64,000 nt of DNA from Colwellia sp. C1TZA3 (GCF_007954265.1 NZ_VOLS01000001.1:1-64000); one strand, 5' to 3'. Counted from the stretch's first letter, positions 19,523-29,950 are shown. Translations and numbers: made by a program. The notes: generated by a model from the letters alone, not told the origin.

Positions 19523-19927
19523 ATGAAAGCACAAGTAAAATGGATCGGCGAAGAAATGTTTATGGGCACATCTGAAAGTGGCCACACAATGGTATTAGAT
19601 GCAAACGCAGGTGCTTTGGCGCCCAGTCCATTAGAAAGTGTATTAATATCTTTAGGTGCTTGTTCTTCAGTTGATGTGGTGAGTATATTAGAAAAAGCAC
19701 GACAAAACATTACCGGCTGTAAAGTTGAAATAGCTGCTAAGCGCGTTGATTCTGTGCCAAAATTATTTTCTGATATTCACTTACATTTTGTTATTGAAGG
19801 TAAGGACATTGGTGCTAAGCATGTTGAGCGCGCGGTTAGTTTATCTGCTGATAAATATTGTTCGGTCGCATTGATGCTTAATAAGTCAGTTAATATTACT
19901 CACGATTTCGAGATTATTGACATATAA
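19523..19927 (+). CDS. OsmC-family protein (YhfA-like)
   Basis: This 134-residue protein is an OsmC/Ohr-fold protein of the YhfA branch, the same length as the E. coli protein. OsmC relatives reduce organic peroxides through two cysteines. Here the pair is Cys47 (SLGACSSVDVV) and Cys113 (DKYCSVAL). Function within the YhfA branch is not firmly known. The ATG at 19523 is preferred because AGGAAAG precedes it. An upstream in-frame ATG at 19481 would add 14 unlikely residues. It faces the phosphoribulokinase-like gene, also its neighbour in E. coli near crp. Confidence 0.88.
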   Translation: MKAQVKWIGEEMFMGTSESGHTMVLDANAGALAPSPLESVLISLGACSSVDVVSILEKARQNITGCKVEIAAKRVDSVPKLFSDIHLHFVIEGKDIGAKHVERAVSLSADKYCSVALMLNKSVNITHDFEIIDI

Positions 19928-19946
19928 CTATTTTTCCATCGTTCTG

Positions 19947-19990
19947 ACTGCTGGGGTAATGCTCTTTTTACCCTAGCAGTGCTTTAAGCT
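19947..19990 (+). terminator. Intrinsic terminator after the OsmC-family gene
   Basis: ACTGCTGGGGTAA (19947-19959) pairs with TTACCCTAGCAGT (19968-19980) with one G-T wobble and an 8-nt loop. A moderately T-rich tail follows 17 bp after the gene's stop. Confidence 0.7.
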
Positions 19991-20109
19991 TTTTATATTG
20001 TACTGCTGAAGCTAAAAACAGCATTATTATTGAACAGACAATATCAAAATACTAAACCTCACTCACTGGCCTGTATTAATCGACTTGATATAATTACAGC
20101 TTGCCCATA

Positions 20110-20215
20110 ATCTTTTAAGTCTCTACTCATTCTTTTCTCATTATTTCCTCCCTGTAAAAAAACAATTCACAGGGGGAAAAGCGGAAGGACGGCAGGAGAA
20201 GTAAAGGTCAAATCA
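20110..20215. repeat. Single copy of a ~110-bp interspersed repeat
   Basis: The stretch around CTCATTATTTCCTCCCTGTAAA, a spacer, then ACAGGGGGAAAAGC and CAGGAGAAG resembles the units found at 57001-57341 upstream of rplK. TTCCTCCCTGT and ACAGGGGGAA can form a hairpin. The rest of the 300-bp gap between the OsmC and prkB genes shows nothing else. Confidence 0.7.
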
Positions 20216-20236
20216 AAATATAGCATTGCTCTACAG

Positions 20237-21136
20237 CTACAGATCACTCATCCAGTCAAGTTGTTTGTTTGCTTCACTCTTTCTAAGCATTAATTCTCTA
20301 ATCAATGGTGTCAATAACAACTCCATCGCTAAACCCATTTTGCCACCAGGGACAACCAAGGTATTCATACGAGACATAAATGAACCATCGATCATACTAA
20401 GGTAATAAGGAAAATCTAATTGGCTTGATTCACGACAGCGAATAACGACAAAACTTTCGTCTAGTGTCGGTATCGCTTTAGCGCTAAAAGGATTTGAGGT
20501 ATCAACAGTGGGTACTCTTTGAAAGTTAATATGAGTACGCGAGAATTGTGGCGTGATAAATGAAATATAATCTTCCATACTTCTAACAATGCTCTGCGTT
20601 ACCGCCTCACGGCTATGACCACGCTTGTCAGTGTCGCGTATTATTTTTTGTATCCATTCTAAGTTGACAATCGGTACCATCCCGATGAGTAAATCTACAT
20701 GCTTGGCAACGTCATTGTTCTCGGTAACAACCCCGCCATGTAACCCCTCATAGTAGAGCAAGTCAGTTCCCTCACCCAATGCTTCCCATGGAGTAAAAGT
20801 ACCGGGCATTTGGTTATAAGGCACAGCTTCATCAAAGGTATGTAGATAACGGCGCATCTTACCTTTGCCTGTTTCTGAGTAGTCTTTAAATAACTTCTCT
20901 AAGGCATCAAAATCATTGGCTGCCGCGCCAAAGTAGCTTAATTTAAGTTGTTGTTCTTTCGCTTTACGCTTTTCTAAATCCATTTCTTGGCGCGAGTAGC
21001 GATGGAAACTATCGCCCTCAACTGTTGCTGAGGTAATGCCTAGTGAACGGAAAATATGCTCAAACGATTCTGTTGTCGTAGAAGTGCCTGCACCCGAGGA
21101 ACCGGTAACAGCGATGATAGGATTTCGTGACGACAT
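20237..21136 (-). CDS. prkB: Phosphoribulokinase-like P-loop kinase (PrkB)
   Basis: This 299-residue protein belongs to the bacterial phosphoribulokinase family and is close in length to E. coli PrkB (289). A Walker A P-loop, GSSGAGTSTTT, lies at residues 12-22, followed by the family motif VEGDSFHRYSR (about 39-49) and the segment YYEGLHGG. True phosphoribulokinases phosphorylate ribulose 5-phosphate in the Calvin cycle. No RuBisCO is present here, and the role of PrkB in heterotrophs is unsettled, so the substrate is not claimed. The gene is convergent with the OsmC-family gene. Confidence 0.85.
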   Translation of the reverse strand: MSSRNPIIAVTGSSGAGTSTTTESFEHIFRSLGITSATVEGDSFHRYSRQEMDLEKRKAKEQQLKLSYFGAAANDFDALEKLFKDYSETGKGKMRRYLHTFDEAVPYNQMPGTFTPWEALGEGTDLLYYEGLHGGVVTENNDVAKHVDLLIGMVPIVNLEWIQKIIRDTDKRGHSREAVTQSIVRSMEDYISFITPQFSRTHINFQRVPTVDTSNPFSAKAIPTLDESFVVIRCRESSQLDFPYYLSMIDGSFMSRMNTLVVPGGKMGLAMELLLTPLIRELMLRKSEANKQLDWMSDL

Positions 21137-21242
21137 AATGGCTGACCTTATTATTAATGGACAATTGTTATACGAGGTATTACTAGGCGGGTCAAGTTTT
21201 AGCTAATGTACTTGTCTTGTGATGAGTAATTTTAGCACACAA

Positions 21243-21268
21243 AAAAGCGGAGCCTAAGCTCCGCTTTT
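21243..21268 (-). terminator. Terminator of the alpha ribosomal operon
   Basis: AAAAGCGGAGC and GCTCCGCTTTT form a perfect 11-bp stem with a CTAA loop 35 bp after rplQ. The T-run at the stem foot marks the end of the long ribosomal protein transcript. It would also work in the opposite direction. Confidence 0.9.
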
Positions 21269-21303
21269 AATATCGTCAGAATAAATTTAGTACAAGTACT
21301 AAA

Positions 21304-21711
21304 TTATGCTTCTGCGCTAACTTCTTCAACTACTTCAGCTGCATCTTCTACTGCTGGGCGGTCGACAAGTTCAACATAAGCCATAGGGGCTTTATCACCA
21401 GTACGGAAACCACATTTTAAAATGCGAGTGTAACCACCTGGACGTTCTTGGTAACGTGCACCAAGTTCGTTGAATAAAATTCCTACTACTTCTTTATCTT
21501 GTGTACGAGCAAACGCTAAACGGCGATTTGCAACACTGTCGGTTTTAGCCAATGTAATCAATGGCTCTACTACCATACGTAGTTCTTTAGCTTTAGCTAC
21601 AGTCGTTTTGATCAAACCGTGCTTAACTAAAGAGCTAGCCATATTGCGGAACATCGCTTTACGATGACTGCTATTACGGTTTAACTGGCGACCGCTTTTA
21701 CGATGGCGCAT
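21304..21711 (-). CDS. rplQ: 50S ribosomal protein L17
   Basis: L17 (135 residues) is a large-subunit protein near the exit of the peptide tunnel. It begins [20 protein letters not shown], the conserved N-terminus, and includes [22 protein letters not shown]. The acidic, alanine-rich tail after about residue 118 ([14 protein letters not shown]) is a variable extension seen in gammaproteobacteria. It is the last gene of the alpha operon, 41 bp after rpoA and just ahead of a strong terminator. Confidence 0.98.
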   Translation of the reverse strand: MRHRKSGRQLNRNSSHRKAMFRNMASSLVKHGLIKTTVAKAKELRMVVEPLITLAKTDSVANRRLAFARTQDKEVVGILFNELGARYQERPGGYTRILKCGFRTGDKAPMAYVELVDRPAVEDAAEVVEEVSAEA

Positions 21712-21752
21712 AAGTTAATCCTTATCTCAACTATTAAAAAACGATGATCGAC

Positions 21753-22742
21753 TTAGTCGTTATCAGCTATGCTTTCTGGTGGCCAGTTTTCTAGGCGCAT
21801 GCCCAGAGACAAACCACGAGACGCCAAAACGTCTTTGATTTCGGTTAAAGACTTCTTACCTAAATTAGGTGTTTTAAGAAGTTCAACCTCAGCACGCTGT
21901 ACTAAGTCGCCAATATATTGAATTGCTTCTGCTTTTAAGCAGTTTGCTGAACGAACAGTAAGTTCAAGGTCATCAACAGGACGAAGCAAAATAGGATCAA
22001 ACAGTGGTTTTTCCTCTTTTGGCTCTACTTCAGTTACATCACGAAGCTCTACAAACGCATCTAGCTGTTCAGCTAGAATAGTTGAAGCGCGACGAATTGC
22101 TTCTTCAGGATCTAACGTACCGTTAGTTTCCATGTCTAAGACTAGTTTGTCCAAATCTGTACGTTGTTCAACACGTGCAGAATCAACGTCATAGGCAATT
22201 CTTACAACAGGACTGAATGAAGCATCAACTAACAAACGTCCAATTGCACGATCTTCTTCCTCGGCATCACGTCGAGTTGAAGCAGGAACATAACCACGTC
22301 CCATTTCAACTTTTATACGCATACTGATAGAGCCATCACCTGTCAAATGACAGATTACATGAGTTGGGTTTGCAATTTCTACATCACCATCATGTTGGAT
22401 ATCGGCTGCCGTTACAGGGCCTTCACCAGATTTAGTTAAGGTAAGAACAGCTTCATTTTTACCTTCTAAACTTATAGCTAATCCTTTAAGGTTTAACAGT
22501 ATTTCGATGATGTCCTCTTGCACACCTTCTTTACTACTGTACTCATGAAGTACACCGTCAATTTCAACTTCAGTTACAGCACAACCTGGCATTGAAGATA
22601 AAAGAATGCGGCGTAACGCATTACCTAAAGTGTGACCAAAACCACGTTCTAATGGCTCTAAAGTTACTTTAGCACGAGTAGGGCTAATAGTTTCGATACC
22701 AACCAATCGTGGTCTAAGGAATTCGGTTACAGAACCCTGCAT
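21753..22742 (-). CDS. rpoA: DNA-directed RNA polymerase alpha subunit
   Basis: The alpha subunit (329 residues, as in E. coli) dimerises to nucleate RNA polymerase assembly. The N-terminal domain shows [20 protein letters not shown] (about 27-46), the dimer and beta-contact region. The C-terminal domain from about residue 245 includes [19 protein letters not shown] and [20 protein letters not shown], the helix-hairpin-helix that binds UP elements and activators. It sits between rpsD and rplQ, its standard place in the alpha operon. Confidence 0.99.
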   Translation of the reverse strand: MQGSVTEFLRPRLVGIETISPTRAKVTLEPLERGFGHTLGNALRRILLSSMPGCAVTEVEIDGVLHEYSSKEGVQEDIIEILLNLKGLAISLEGKNEAVLTLTKSGEGPVTAADIQHDGDVEIANPTHVICHLTGDGSISMRIKVEMGRGYVPASTRRDAEEEDRAIGRLLVDASFSPVVRIAYDVDSARVEQRTDLDKLVLDMETNGTLDPEEAIRRASTILAEQLDAFVELRDVTEVEPKEEKPLFDPILLRPVDDLELTVRSANCLKAEAIQYIGDLVQRAEVELLKTPNLGKKSLTEIKDVLASRGLSLGMRLENWPPESIADND

Positions 22743-22766
22743 TATGTCCTCTCTTAAAGTGCAACT

Positions 22767-23387
22767 TTACTTAGAGTAAAGTTCAACAATCAACTGTTCA
22801 TTAATTTCGGCAGACAAGTCAGAACGATCAGGAACACGTTTAAAAACGCCTTCAAGTTTCTTGTTATCTACTTCAATCCAAACTGGCTTCTCACGTTGTT
22901 CAGCTAATTCTAAAGCAGCGATGATACGCGCTTGAGTTTTAGACTTTTCACGTACAGAAACTGCATCTTCAGCTTTAACAGTGAAAGATGGAATATTAAC
23001 AACAACACCGTTAACTACGATAGCTTTATGGCTAACGAGTTGACGAGCTTCAGCACGAGTGCTGGCATAGCCCATACGGTATACTACGTTATCAAGACGT
23101 TTCTCTAAAAGTTGCAACAAGTTTTCACCTGTATTGCCTTTTAGACGAGCCGCTTCTTTATAGTAGTTGCGGAATTGTTTTTCTAGTACGCCATAAATAC
23201 GACGAACTTTTTGTTTTTCACGAAGCTGAATACCGTAATCAGATAAACGACCGCGACGGGCGCCATGTTGACCTGGTATTGTTTCGATTTTACATTTAGT
23301 GTCAATTGCTCTAACACCGCTTTTAAGGAACAAATCTGTACCTTCGCGGCGACTAAGCTTTAACTTAGGACCTAAATATCTAGCCAT
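22767..23387 (-). CDS. rpsD: 30S ribosomal protein S4
   Basis: S4 (206 residues) nucleates assembly of the 30S body by binding the 5' domain of 16S rRNA. The start [16 protein letters not shown] and the S4 RNA-binding domain ([20 protein letters not shown], about 93-112) are clear. In E. coli, S4 represses translation of the alpha operon by binding the rpsM leader. The 133-bp spacer before rpsM here is the likely counterpart. It follows rpsK by 33 bp. Confidence 0.99.
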   Translation of the reverse strand: MARYLGPKLKLSRREGTDLFLKSGVRAIDTKCKIETIPGQHGARRGRLSDYGIQLREKQKVRRIYGVLEKQFRNYYKEAARLKGNTGENLLQLLEKRLDNVVYRMGYASTRAEARQLVSHKAIVVNGVVVNIPSFTVKAEDAVSVREKSKTQARIIAALELAEQREKPVWIEVDNKKLEGVFKRVPDRSDLSAEINEQLIVELYSK

Positions 23388-23420
23388 TTTCTCTCTCCAA
23401 CAATCCTAATAAAAGTGCGA

Positions 23421-23810
23421 TTAAACGCGACGTTTCTTAGGAGGACGACAACCATTATGAGGAATCGGTGTTACGTCTGTAATGTTGGTGATTTTAAAAC
23501 CAGCAGCATTTAGAGCACGGATAGCAGATTCACGACCTGGACCCGGACCTTTAACGAACACTTCAATATTCTTCAAGCCAAACTCTTGTGCAGCTTTACC
23601 AGCACGATCTGCAGCTACTTGCGCAGCAAATGGAGTAGATTTACGTGAACCACGGAAACCTGAACCACCAGCAGTCGCCCATGATAAGGCGTTACCTTGA
23701 CGATCTGTAAGAGTTACGATTGTGTTGTTGAAAGATGCATGGATATGAGCCATGCCGTCAGCAACTTGTTTTTTTACGCGTTTACGCGTACGTACAGGTG
23801 TTTTAGCCAT
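23421..23810 (-). CDS. rpsK: 30S ribosomal protein S11
   Basis: S11 (129 residues) sits on the 30S platform near the mRNA exit and the E site. Conserved blocks are [38 protein letters not shown] and the C-terminal [20 protein letters not shown]. It lies 13 bp after rpsM and 33 bp before rpsD in the alpha operon. Confidence 0.99.
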   Translation of the reverse strand: MAKTPVRTRKRVKKQVADGMAHIHASFNNTIVTLTDRQGNALSWATAGGSGFRGSRKSTPFAAQVAADRAGKAAQEFGLKNIEVFVKGPGPGRESAIRALNAAGFKITNITDVTPIPHNGCRPPKKRRV

Positions 23811-23823
23811 TGTCTAGTTCCTC

Positions 23824-24180
23824 TTACTTCTTAATTGGCTTACGAGGACCTTTACGGGTGCGCGCATTAGTTTTAGTGCGTTGACCACGTAGAGGAAGAC
23901 TGCGACGGTGGCGAATGCCACGGTAACAACCTAAATCCATAAGACGTTTAATGTTCATTGAAACTTCACGGCGTAAATCACCTTCTACGGTGTATTTATC
24001 CACTTCTGCACGAAGCAAATCAATTTGAGCTTCGTCCAATTCACTGATCTTAGTTGACTCTGCAATACCAGTTGCAACACAAATTGCTTTCGCACGTGTT
24101 GCTCCGATACCGAAGATCGCAGTAATGGCGATTACTGCATGCTTACGATCAGGGATGTTAATGCCAGCGATACGGGCCAC
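23824..24180 (-). CDS. rpsM: 30S ribosomal protein S13
   Basis: S13 (118 residues, the family length) lies in the 30S head and contacts the 50S subunit and the P-site tRNA. The start is taken as GTG at 24180, giving the conserved [21 protein letters not shown] lies nine bases upstream of it. The ATG three codons earlier directly abuts the same AGGAG and would add an unusual extension. The C-terminus [18 protein letters not shown] is basic, as expected. It is the first gene of the alpha operon. Confidence 0.97.
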   Translation of the reverse strand: MARIAGINIPDRKHAVIAITAIFGIGATRAKAICVATGIAESTKISELDEAQIDLLRAEVDKYTVEGDLRREVSMNIKRLMDLGCYRGIRHRRSLPLRGQRTKTNARTRKGPRKPIKK

Positions 24181-24313
24181 TAAACACATCTCCTACTTTT
24201 AAATTAAAATTTACCAGTTGAAAAGCCCGTTAGGATACTCAACCGGCCGCATTTCTTTGTAAATCGAAGCGGCATTATACAGACTTATCTGCATAATGCT
24301 ACTGCTTAAAGAT
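24181..24313 (-). promoter_or_regulatory. Candidate alpha-operon leader (S4 control region)
   Basis: This 133-bp spacer between rpmJ and rpsM is the longest gap inside the spc-alpha block. In E. coli the same interval carries a pseudoknot bound by S4. Here it has short complementary runs (for example GAAGCGGCATTATACAG against nearby GCATAATGC) but I could not confirm the pseudoknot by eye. Confidence 0.35.
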
Positions 24314-24427
24314 TTAGCCTTGACGTTGTTTATGTTTTGGCTCTTCGCAGATTACACGAATAACACCAGAACGTTTAACAATTTTACAGTTACGACAAAT
24401 CTTTTTTACGGATGCACGTACTTTCAT
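24314..24427 (-). CDS. rpmJ: 50S ribosomal protein L36
   Basis: This 37-residue protein reads [20 protein letters not shown] and continues to [11 protein letters not shown]36 is the smallest large-subunit protein and stabilises 23S rRNA helices. Cys11, Cys14, Cys27 and His32 form the zinc ribbon of the zinc-containing form. It starts 30 bp after secY. As in E. coli, it closes the spc operon before the alpha leader. Confidence 0.97.
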   Translation of the reverse strand: MKVRASVKKICRNCKIVKRSGVIRVICEEPKHKQRQG

Positions 24428-24457
24428 TCTATATACTCCGTTACCTAATGACTCAGT

Positions 24458-25783
24458 CTAACGACCGTAGCCCTTAAGGTTTGCTTTCTTAAGTACATTG
24501 TCATATTGATGAGACATCAAATGGGTTTGTACTTGTGCCATAAAATCCATTATCACAACTACAATAATAAGTAGTGATGTGCCGCCAAAGTAAAAATTGA
24601 CGTCCCATGCCATGATAATAAACTGAGGTACCAAACAGATAAAGGTAATATACATCGCACCAGCTAAGGTTAAGCGAGTCATAACTTTATCGATATATTT
24701 TGACGTTTGCTCACCAGGACGGATCCCAGGAATAAACGCACCGGATTTTTTCAGGTTATCTGCCGTTTCACGCGGATTGAAAACAAGCGCCGTGTAAAAG
24801 AAACAGAAAAATATTATCGCAGCAGCAAGTAACATGACATATAACGGCTGTCCTGGAGAAATAGCAATTGATACTTCTTGTAGGAAATCAGCAACCATAC
24901 CTTCACCTTGGCCAAACCAGCTCGCAAGCGTGCCTGGAAACAAGATAATACTTGAAGCGAAAATTGGTGGAATAACACCTGCCATATTTACTTTGAGCGG
25001 TAAATGCGTGCTTTGGGCAGCGAAAACCTTACGGCCTTGCTGACGTTTAGCATAGTTAACAACAATACGTCGTTGACCACGTTCCACAAATACTACAAAG
25101 AAAGTAGTAGCAAATATAATTACGCCAATCAGCAATAATACTAATAAGTGCAATTCACCTTGACGCGCCGCCTCTGCTGTTTGAGCAACAGCTGACGGCA
25201 TACCAGCAACTATACCTGCGAATATCAAGACAGAGATACCGTTACCAATACCGCGTTCAGTAATTTGTTCACCTAACCACATTAGAAACATGGTACCAGT
25301 AACCAAACTTACTACCGCAGCAAAGTAGAATGCAAACCCTGCGTCCATTACTAGACCTGGCATCATTCCCGGTAAACTTCTTGCTATTGCAATTGATTGT
25401 ACAGTCGCTAGAACTAAAGTGCCGTAGCGGGTGTATTGACTGATTTTACGTCGTCCAGCTTCACCTTCCTTTTTCAATTCTGCCATTGCCGGGTGCATGA
25501 CCGTAAGCAATTGCATAATGATTGAAGCTGAAATGTACGGCATAATACCCAGTGCCAATACAGAGGCTCGCTCAAGTGCACCACCAGAGAACATGTTAAA
25601 CATCTCTACAATGGTGCCCTTTTGTTGATCGAACAACTGAGCTAATACAGCGGCGTCAATACCAGGGATTGGCACAAATGTTCCCAAACGAAGCACAATA
25701 AGTGCACCGAATACAAACCACAATCTTTGTTTAAGCTCAGACAAGCCGCCTTTTGCTTTATTATCAATTCCTGGTGTAGCCAT
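24458..25783 (-). CDS. secY: Preprotein translocase subunit SecY
   Basis: SecY (441 residues) is the ten-helix inner-membrane channel of the Sec system and pairs with SecE, encoded near 58 kb. Conserved features are [14 protein letters not shown] near the N-terminus, the helix with [29 protein letters not shown] (cytoplasmic loop included), the SecA/ribosome-binding loop ([14 protein letters not shown]) and [15 protein letters not shown]. It lies 8 bp after rplO and 30 bp before rpmJ in the spc operon. Confidence 0.99.
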   Translation of the reverse strand: MATPGIDNKAKGGLSELKQRLWFVFGALIVLRLGTFVPIPGIDAAVLAQLFDQQKGTIVEMFNMFSGGALERASVLALGIMPYISASIIMQLLTVMHPAMAELKKEGEAGRRKISQYTRYGTLVLATVQSIAIARSLPGMMPGLVMDAGFAFYFAAVVSLVTGTMFLMWLGEQITERGIGNGISVLIFAGIVAGMPSAVAQTAEAARQGELHLLVLLLIGVIIFATTFFVVFVERGQRRIVVNYAKRQQGRKVFAAQSTHLPLKVNMAGVIPPIFASSIILFPGTLASWFGQGEGMVADFLQEVSIAISPGQPLYVMLLAAAIIFFCFFYTALVFNPRETADNLKKSGAFIPGIRPGEQTSKYIDKVMTRLTLAGAMYITFICLVPQFIIMAWDVNFYFGGTSLLIIVVVIMDFMAQVQTHLMSHQYDNVLKKANLKGYGR

Positions 25784-25791
25784 AACCTGTA

Positions 25792-26226
25792 CTATTCCTC
25801 GATTTTTCCGCCTGCCGCTTCAATAGCTGCACGTGCGCCTTTAGTAACACCTAAACCACGTACGGTAATTGGACGTGCGATATCACCAGAGAGCATGATC
25901 TTCACAAACACAATATTACGTGTGATTAAGTTAGCATCTTTAAGGGCAAAGATATCGACAACATCACCTGTGATGTTGTTTAGTTCATGTAGACGTACTT
26001 CAGCGCTAACTAAAGATTTACGTGACGTGAAACCAAACTTAGGTAAACGTTGTTTCAATGGCATTTGACCGCCTTCAAAACCAGGACGTACACTACCGCC
26101 AGAACGAGACTTCTGACCTTTGTGACCGCGACCACCTGTTTTACCTATGCCAGAACCAATACCACGCCCGCAGCGTTTCTTGGCTTTCTTAGCACCTGGT
26201 GCAGGAGATAAAGTATTTAAATGCAT
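25792..26226 (-). CDS. rplO: 50S ribosomal protein L15
   Basis: L15 (144 residues) is a late-assembly large-subunit protein with a long basic N-terminal arm. The start [20 protein letters not shown] and the glycine/arginine-rich [20 protein letters not shown] are diagnostic. It follows rpmD by 2 bp and precedes secY by 8 bp. Confidence 0.98.
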   Translation of the reverse strand: MHLNTLSPAPGAKKAKKRCGRGIGSGIGKTGGRGHKGQKSRSGGSVRPGFEGGQMPLKQRLPKFGFTSRKSLVSAEVRLHELNNITGDVVDIFALKDANLITRNIVFVKIMLSGDIARPITVRGLGVTKGARAAIEAAGGKIEE

Positions 26227-26228
26227 TA

Positions 26229-26408
26229 TTAATCCTCCACCTTAATCATATAAGATACTTGATTAATCATACCGCGTACAGAGGGAGTATCTTCTAACTC
26301 TACTGTTTGACGAATACGACGTAAACCAAGACCTTTTAATGTAGCTCTATGCTTCGGTAAACGACCGATAGAACTTTTTAACTGAGTTATTTTAACTGTT
26401 TTAGCCAT
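26229..26408 (-). CDS. rpmD: 50S ribosomal protein L30
   Basis: L30 (59 residues, the E. coli length) binds 23S rRNA on the 50S surface. It reads [20 protein letters not shown] and later [21 protein letters not shown]. The ATG at 26408 is preferred over a TTG two codons upstream because it gives the family N-terminus. It lies 6 bp after rpsE. Confidence 0.97.
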   Translation of the reverse strand: MAKTVKITQLKSSIGRLPKHRATLKGLGLRRIRQTVELEDTPSVRGMINQVSYMIKVED

Positions 26409-26414
26409 GCTCAA

Positions 26415-26924
26415 TTACCCCAAGATATCTGAAACGCTTTTGCCACGTTTTGCTGCAACAGCTTCAGGCGAATGCATATTCGCAAGAGCAGATACAGTAG
26501 CGCGAACTACGTTTATTGGGTTAGTAGAACCGTATGCTTTTGACAATACGTTCTGTACGCCTGCAACTTCAAGTACTGCACGCATAGCGCCACCGGCGAT
26601 AATACCTGTACCTTCAGAAGCTGGTTGCATGTAAACTTTAGAACCAGAATGCTTGCCAATAATGACATGCTGAAGAGTAGTACCCTTCAAATCTACGGTT
26701 ACTAAATTACGACGCGCTTTTTCCATTGCTTTTTGGATTGCAGCAGGCACTTCACGTGCTTTACCGTAACCAAAACCAACGCGACCAGCACCATCACCAA
26801 CTACGGTTAATGCTGTGAAACTGAAAATACGTCCACCTTTAACCACTTTTGAAACGCGGTTAACTGCGATTAGCTTTTCAGCCATATCACTTTGTTGTGA
26901 GTTTTCTTGATTATGATTAGCCAT
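26415..26924 (-). CDS. rpsE: 30S ribosomal protein S5
   Basis: S5 (169 residues) is near the mRNA entry site and affects decoding fidelity. The double-stranded RNA-binding domain begins [19 protein letters not shown] and continues [20 protein letters not shown]. The C-terminal domain includes [20 protein letters not shown]. The start at 26924 follows an AGGGGGT Shine-Dalgarno sequence. A longer frame to 26966 would overlap rplR. Confidence 0.97.
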   Translation of the reverse strand: MANHNQENSQQSDMAEKLIAVNRVSKVVKGGRIFSFTALTVVGDGAGRVGFGYGKAREVPAAIQKAMEKARRNLVTVDLKGTTLQHVIIGKHSGSKVYMQPASEGTGIIAGGAMRAVLEVAGVQNVLSKAYGSTNPINVVRATVSALANMHSPEAVAAKRGKSVSDILG

Positions 26925-26934
26925 TATCAACCCC

Positions 26935-27288
26935 CTAAAACTGAAGACCAGCTTCGCGAGCTGCATCTGCTAACGCTTTCACGCGACCATGGTAACGGAA
27001 ACCTGAACGGTCAAAAGCAACACTAGTGATGCCTTTAGCTACTGCACGTTCTGCAATAGCCTTACCTACAGCCGTAGCTGCTTCAACGTTGCCTGTTTTT
27101 TCTAACTGAGCACTAACTTCTTTGTCTAAAGTAGACGCTGATGCGATTACTTCAGAACCTGATGGTGCGATCAATTGCGCGTAAATATGACGAGGAGTAC
27201 GGAATACAACTAAACGATTCGCACCCAACTCGCTAATTTTTGCACGAGAGCGTTTAGCTCTGCGCAAACGAGATGTTTTCTTATCCAT
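26935..27288 (-). CDS. rplR: 50S ribosomal protein L18
   Basis: L18 (117 residues) helps bring 5S rRNA into the large subunit together with L5. The start [20 protein letters not shown] and the C-terminus [20 protein letters not shown] are conserved. It lies 9 bp after rplF and 10 bp before rpsE. Confidence 0.98.
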   Translation of the reverse strand: MDKKTSRLRRAKRSRAKISELGANRLVVFRTPRHIYAQLIAPSGSEVIASASTLDKEVSAQLEKTGNVEAATAVGKAIAERAVAKGITSVAFDRSGFRYHGRVKALADAAREAGLQF

Positions 27289-27297
27289 AGTATTACC

Positions 27298-27831
27298 CTA
27301 CTTCTTCTTAGCTTCTTTACGACGGACATTCTCATCGCTATAACGAATTCCTTTACCTTTATAAGGCTCAGGCTTACGGTATGCGCGGATGTCCGCTGCA
27401 GTTTGACCGACCAACTGTTTATCAGCACCTTTCAGTATGATTTCAGTTTGGGTAGGAGTTTCAACGGTAATCCCTTCAGGGATTGCGTGCTCGACCGGAT
27501 GTGAAAAACCTAAAGATAAGTTTAAAACCTTACCTGCAGCTTTAGCACGGTAACCAACACCGTTTAACAATAATTTTCTTTCAAAACCTTTGCTAACACC
27601 TTCAACCATATTATTGATTAAAGCGCGTACCGTTCCGGCTTGAGACCAAGCGCCTTTGGTATCGGCAACGATATTTGTGATGATGTCATTCTCTTCTTGA
27701 GAAACAACAACGGCACTATGGATCGTATGCGACAACTCGCCAATTGGACCTTTAACTTTGATGTCTTGACCTGATAACGTAATAGTAACGCCAGCAGGGA
27801 TTGCGACAGGTGCTTTTGCAACACGAGACAT
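27298..27831 (-). CDS. rplF: 50S ribosomal protein L6
   Basis: L6 (177 residues) lies near the sarcin-ricin loop, where elongation factors dock. It starts [15 protein letters not shown] and ends with the conserved [20 protein letters not shown] and KEAKKK. Two similar L6 domains fill the protein. It is in the spc operon, 12 bp after rpsH. Confidence 0.98.
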   Translation of the reverse strand: MSRVAKAPVAIPAGVTITLSGQDIKVKGPIGELSHTIHSAVVVSQEENDIITNIVADTKGAWSQAGTVRALINNMVEGVSKGFERKLLLNGVGYRAKAAGKVLNLSLGFSHPVEHAIPEGITVETPTQTEIILKGADKQLVGQTAADIRAYRKPEPYKGKGIRYSDENVRRKEAKKK

Positions 27832-27843
27832 AATTCTGCTCCT

Positions 27844-28233
27844 TTACTCTACGAAACCAAGAACTTCACCGCCAAGACCCGCATTGCGAGCGGCGCGATC
27901 AGTCATTAGACCTTTAGAAGTAGAAATAATTGCGATACCCATTCCCGCTAATACTTTAGGAAGCTCTTGAGCTCCTTTGTATACGCGAAGACCTGGACGT
28001 GAAACACGTTTGATCACTTCAATTACTTCTTTACCTTCAAAATATTTCAATTCTACAGTTAGCTCAGGCTTTGCATCGCTTGAAACTGTAAACTCTGAAA
28101 TGTAACCTTCTTCTTTAAGCAAGTTGGCAAGTGCAACTTTTACCTTAGAAGATGGCATTTTTACTGCAGTCTTTGCTGCAGATTGACCGTTGCGGATGCG
28201 TGTAAACATGTCCGCGATAGGATCAGTCATCAT
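27844..28233 (-). CDS. rpsH: 30S ribosomal protein S8
   Basis: S8 (129 residues from this start) binds 16S rRNA helix 21. In E. coli it also represses the spc operon by binding mRNA at the rplE start. Conserved segments are [14 protein letters not shown] and the C-terminal [19 protein letters not shown]. Three ATG codons occur at 28239, 28233 and 28230. The first leaves only three bases after GGGAG, so 28233 is preferred with moderate certainty. Confidence 0.95.
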   Translation of the reverse strand: MMTDPIADMFTRIRNGQSAAKTAVKMPSSKVKVALANLLKEEGYISEFTVSSDAKPELTVELKYFEGKEVIEVIKRVSRPGLRVYKGAQELPKVLAGMGIAIISTSKGLMTDRAARNAGLGGEVLGFVE

Positions 28234-28252
28234 AACCATTTACTCCCGTGAA

Positions 28253-28558
28253 TTACCAACTAGCTTTCTTAAGACCTGGAACTTCACCGCGCATCATAGT
28301 TTCACGTAATTTAATACGACTTAAACCAAATTTACGTAAGAAACCATGTGGACGGCCAGTAATGTTACAACGGTTACGTTGACGACTACTGCTCGAATCA
28401 CGAGGTAAACTTTGAAGTTTCAATACAGCATCCCAGCGATCTTCTTCAGAAGAATCAGCACCAGAGATGATAGCTTTTAGTGCACTACGCTTTTCAGCAT
28501 ATTGTGCGACTAACTTGGTTCTTTTAGCTTCACGAGCCTTCATTGACGTTTTAGCCAT
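28253..28558 (-). CDS. rpsN: 30S ribosomal protein S14
   Basis: S14 (101 residues) belongs to the long, zinc-free form and is needed for assembly of the 30S head. It starts [20 protein letters not shown] and ends with [20 protein letters not shown]-like sequence (here [19 protein letters not shown]). The four cysteines of the short zinc form are absent. It lies between rplE and rpsH. Confidence 0.98.
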   Translation of the reverse strand: MAKTSMKAREAKRTKLVAQYAEKRSALKAIISGADSSEEDRWDAVLKLQSLPRDSSSSRQRNRCNITGRPHGFLRKFGLSRIKLRETMMRGEVPGLKKASW

Positions 28559-28562
28559 AACT

Positions 28563-29108
28563 CTACACCTTCTTCTTAAATGGGAAGTTAAAGGCAGCCA
28601 TTAATGCATGACCCTCTTCATTATTCTTCGCACTTGTAGTGATAGTGATATCCATTCCGCGAATTTTATCGATTTTATCGTACTCGATTTCAGGGAAAAT
28701 GATTTGCTCACGTACGCCCATGCTGTAGTTACCACGGCCATCGAATGACTTAGGGTTTAAGCCACGGAAATCGCGGATACGAGGAATAGAAATAGAGATT
28801 AAACGCTCTAAAAATTCCCACATACGTTCGCCACGTAGAGTTACTTTTGTGCCTATAGGATAGCCTTCACGAATTTTGAAGCCCGCAACTGATTTGCGTG
28901 CTACTGTCGTGACCGGCTTTTGACCTGAGATTGCAGTAAGATCATTTGTGGCGTGTTCTAAAACTTTTTTATCAGAAATAGCTTCGCCAACACCCATGTT
29001 AAGGGTGATCTTTTCAATCCGAGGGACTTGCATGACACTTTTATAACCAAATTGCTTTTGCAATTCAGCTACAACTGTATCTTTATATAAATCATGCAGT
29101 TTCGCCAT
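28563..29108 (-). CDS. rplE: 50S ribosomal protein L5
   Basis: L5 (181 residues) binds 5S rRNA and contacts the P-site tRNA. It starts [20 protein letters not shown]. Conserved blocks are [27 protein letters not shown] and [20 protein letters not shown]. In E. coli the S8 repressor site lies at the start of this gene. I did not verify it here. It lies 12 bp after rplX and 4 bp before rpsN. Confidence 0.98.
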   Translation of the reverse strand: MAKLHDLYKDTVVAELQKQFGYKSVMQVPRIEKITLNMGVGEAISDKKVLEHATNDLTAISGQKPVTTVARKSVAGFKIREGYPIGTKVTLRGERMWEFLERLISISIPRIRDFRGLNPKSFDGRGNYSMGVREQIIFPEIEYDKIDKIRGMDITITTSAKNNEEGHALMAAFNFPFKKKV

Positions 29109-29120
29109 CGTTTACTCCAA

Positions 29121-29435
29121 TTAAATTAATTCGTTATTAGATTTGAAAAAACGTGCTTTTTTGCCGTCTTCATCTCTAAAACCAACACGATCTGCTTTGC
29201 CCGTAGCCGGGTTAACAATCGCAACGTTGGATACATTTAAAGGTGCTTCTTTTTCAACAATCCCACCAGGCTGCTGTAACTGAGGTACAGGCTTAGTGTG
29301 CTTCTTGATTAAGTTGATACCTTCAACAAATACTTTGCTGTCTTCAACAAGAACTTTGGTCACTTTACCAGTTTTGCCCTTGTCTTTACCTGCAAGTACG
29401 ATTACTTCATCATCACGACGAATCTTAGATGCCAT
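29121..29435 (-). CDS. rplX: 50S ribosomal protein L24
   Basis: L24 (104 residues) initiates assembly of the large subunit. The KOW motif is visible as [20 protein letters not shown] near the N-terminus. The middle carries [20 protein letters not shown]. It lies 12 bp after rplN in the spc operon. Confidence 0.98.
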   Translation of the reverse strand: MASKIRRDDEVIVLAGKDKGKTGKVTKVLVEDSKVFVEGINLIKKHTKPVPQLQQPGGIVEKEAPLNVSNVAIVNPATGKADRVGFRDEDGKKARFFKSNNELI

Positions 29436-29447
29436 TATCGTGACTCC

Positions 29448-29816
29448 TTATAGTACTTCTGGTGCAAGTGAAACAATTTTCATGAATTTTTCATTACGAA
29501 GTTCACGAGTCACAGGACCGAAAATACGAGTACCAATTGGTTGTAAGTTAGCATTTAACATTACAGCCGCATTTTCATCAAAACGGATGGTAGAACCATC
29601 TGAACGACGAACACCTTTCTTAGTGCGCACCACTACTGCAGTTAGGACATCACCTTTTTTAACTTTGCCGCGAGGATTTGATTCCTTCACTGCAATTTTA
29701 ATGATGTCACCAATGCGTGCGTAGCGACGGTGCGAACCACCAAGAACCTTTATACATTGTACACGTCGAGCGCCGCTGTTATCAGCTACGTTCAGTTGTG
29801 ATTGCATTTGGATCAT
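29448..29816 (-). CDS. rplN: 50S ribosomal protein L14
   Basis: L14 (122 residues) forms part of the intersubunit face. It begins [20 protein letters not shown] and ends REKFMK-like sequence (here [17 protein letters not shown]). It is the first gene of the spc operon. Its promoter lies about 100 bp upstream. Confidence 0.99.
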   Translation of the reverse strand: MIQMQSQLNVADNSGARRVQCIKVLGGSHRRYARIGDIIKIAVKESNPRGKVKKGDVLTAVVVRTKKGVRRSDGSTIRFDENAAVMLNANLQPIGTRIFGPVTRELRNEKFMKIVSLAPEVL

Positions 29817-29913
29817 TTAATATGTCTCCGCTAAATTATCTCATAAAAGATTAAATTCAAGGCCAGAAATTTGACCCGTCACTGCCTTCTAAATCCCACT
29901 CACAACGAGCGGG

Positions 29914-29950
29914 CGCGAGATTATAACACCGGTGATTTAAAAGTGATACT
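29914..29950 (-). promoter_or_regulatory. Putative spc operon promoter
   Basis: On the minus strand a consensus -10 box TATAAT (29920-29925) is followed by CTCGCGCCC, a GC-rich discriminator typical of growth-rate-controlled ribosomal promoters. The -35 box is weak (TATCAC at about 17 bp). The start of transcription would be about 100 bp before rplN. The remaining stretch to 30100 shows nothing else. Confidence 0.6.

Noticed and set aside
20237-21136. Calvin-cycle phosphoribulokinase, implying carbon fixation
   Set aside because: The sequence is of the PrkB type found in heterotrophic gammaproteobacteria. No RuBisCO or other Calvin-cycle gene is nearby.
24181-24189. ATG start for rpsM at 24189
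   Set aside because: It directly abuts the AGGAG ribosome-binding site and adds residues not found in S13. The GTG at 24180 has proper spacing and the conserved N-terminus.
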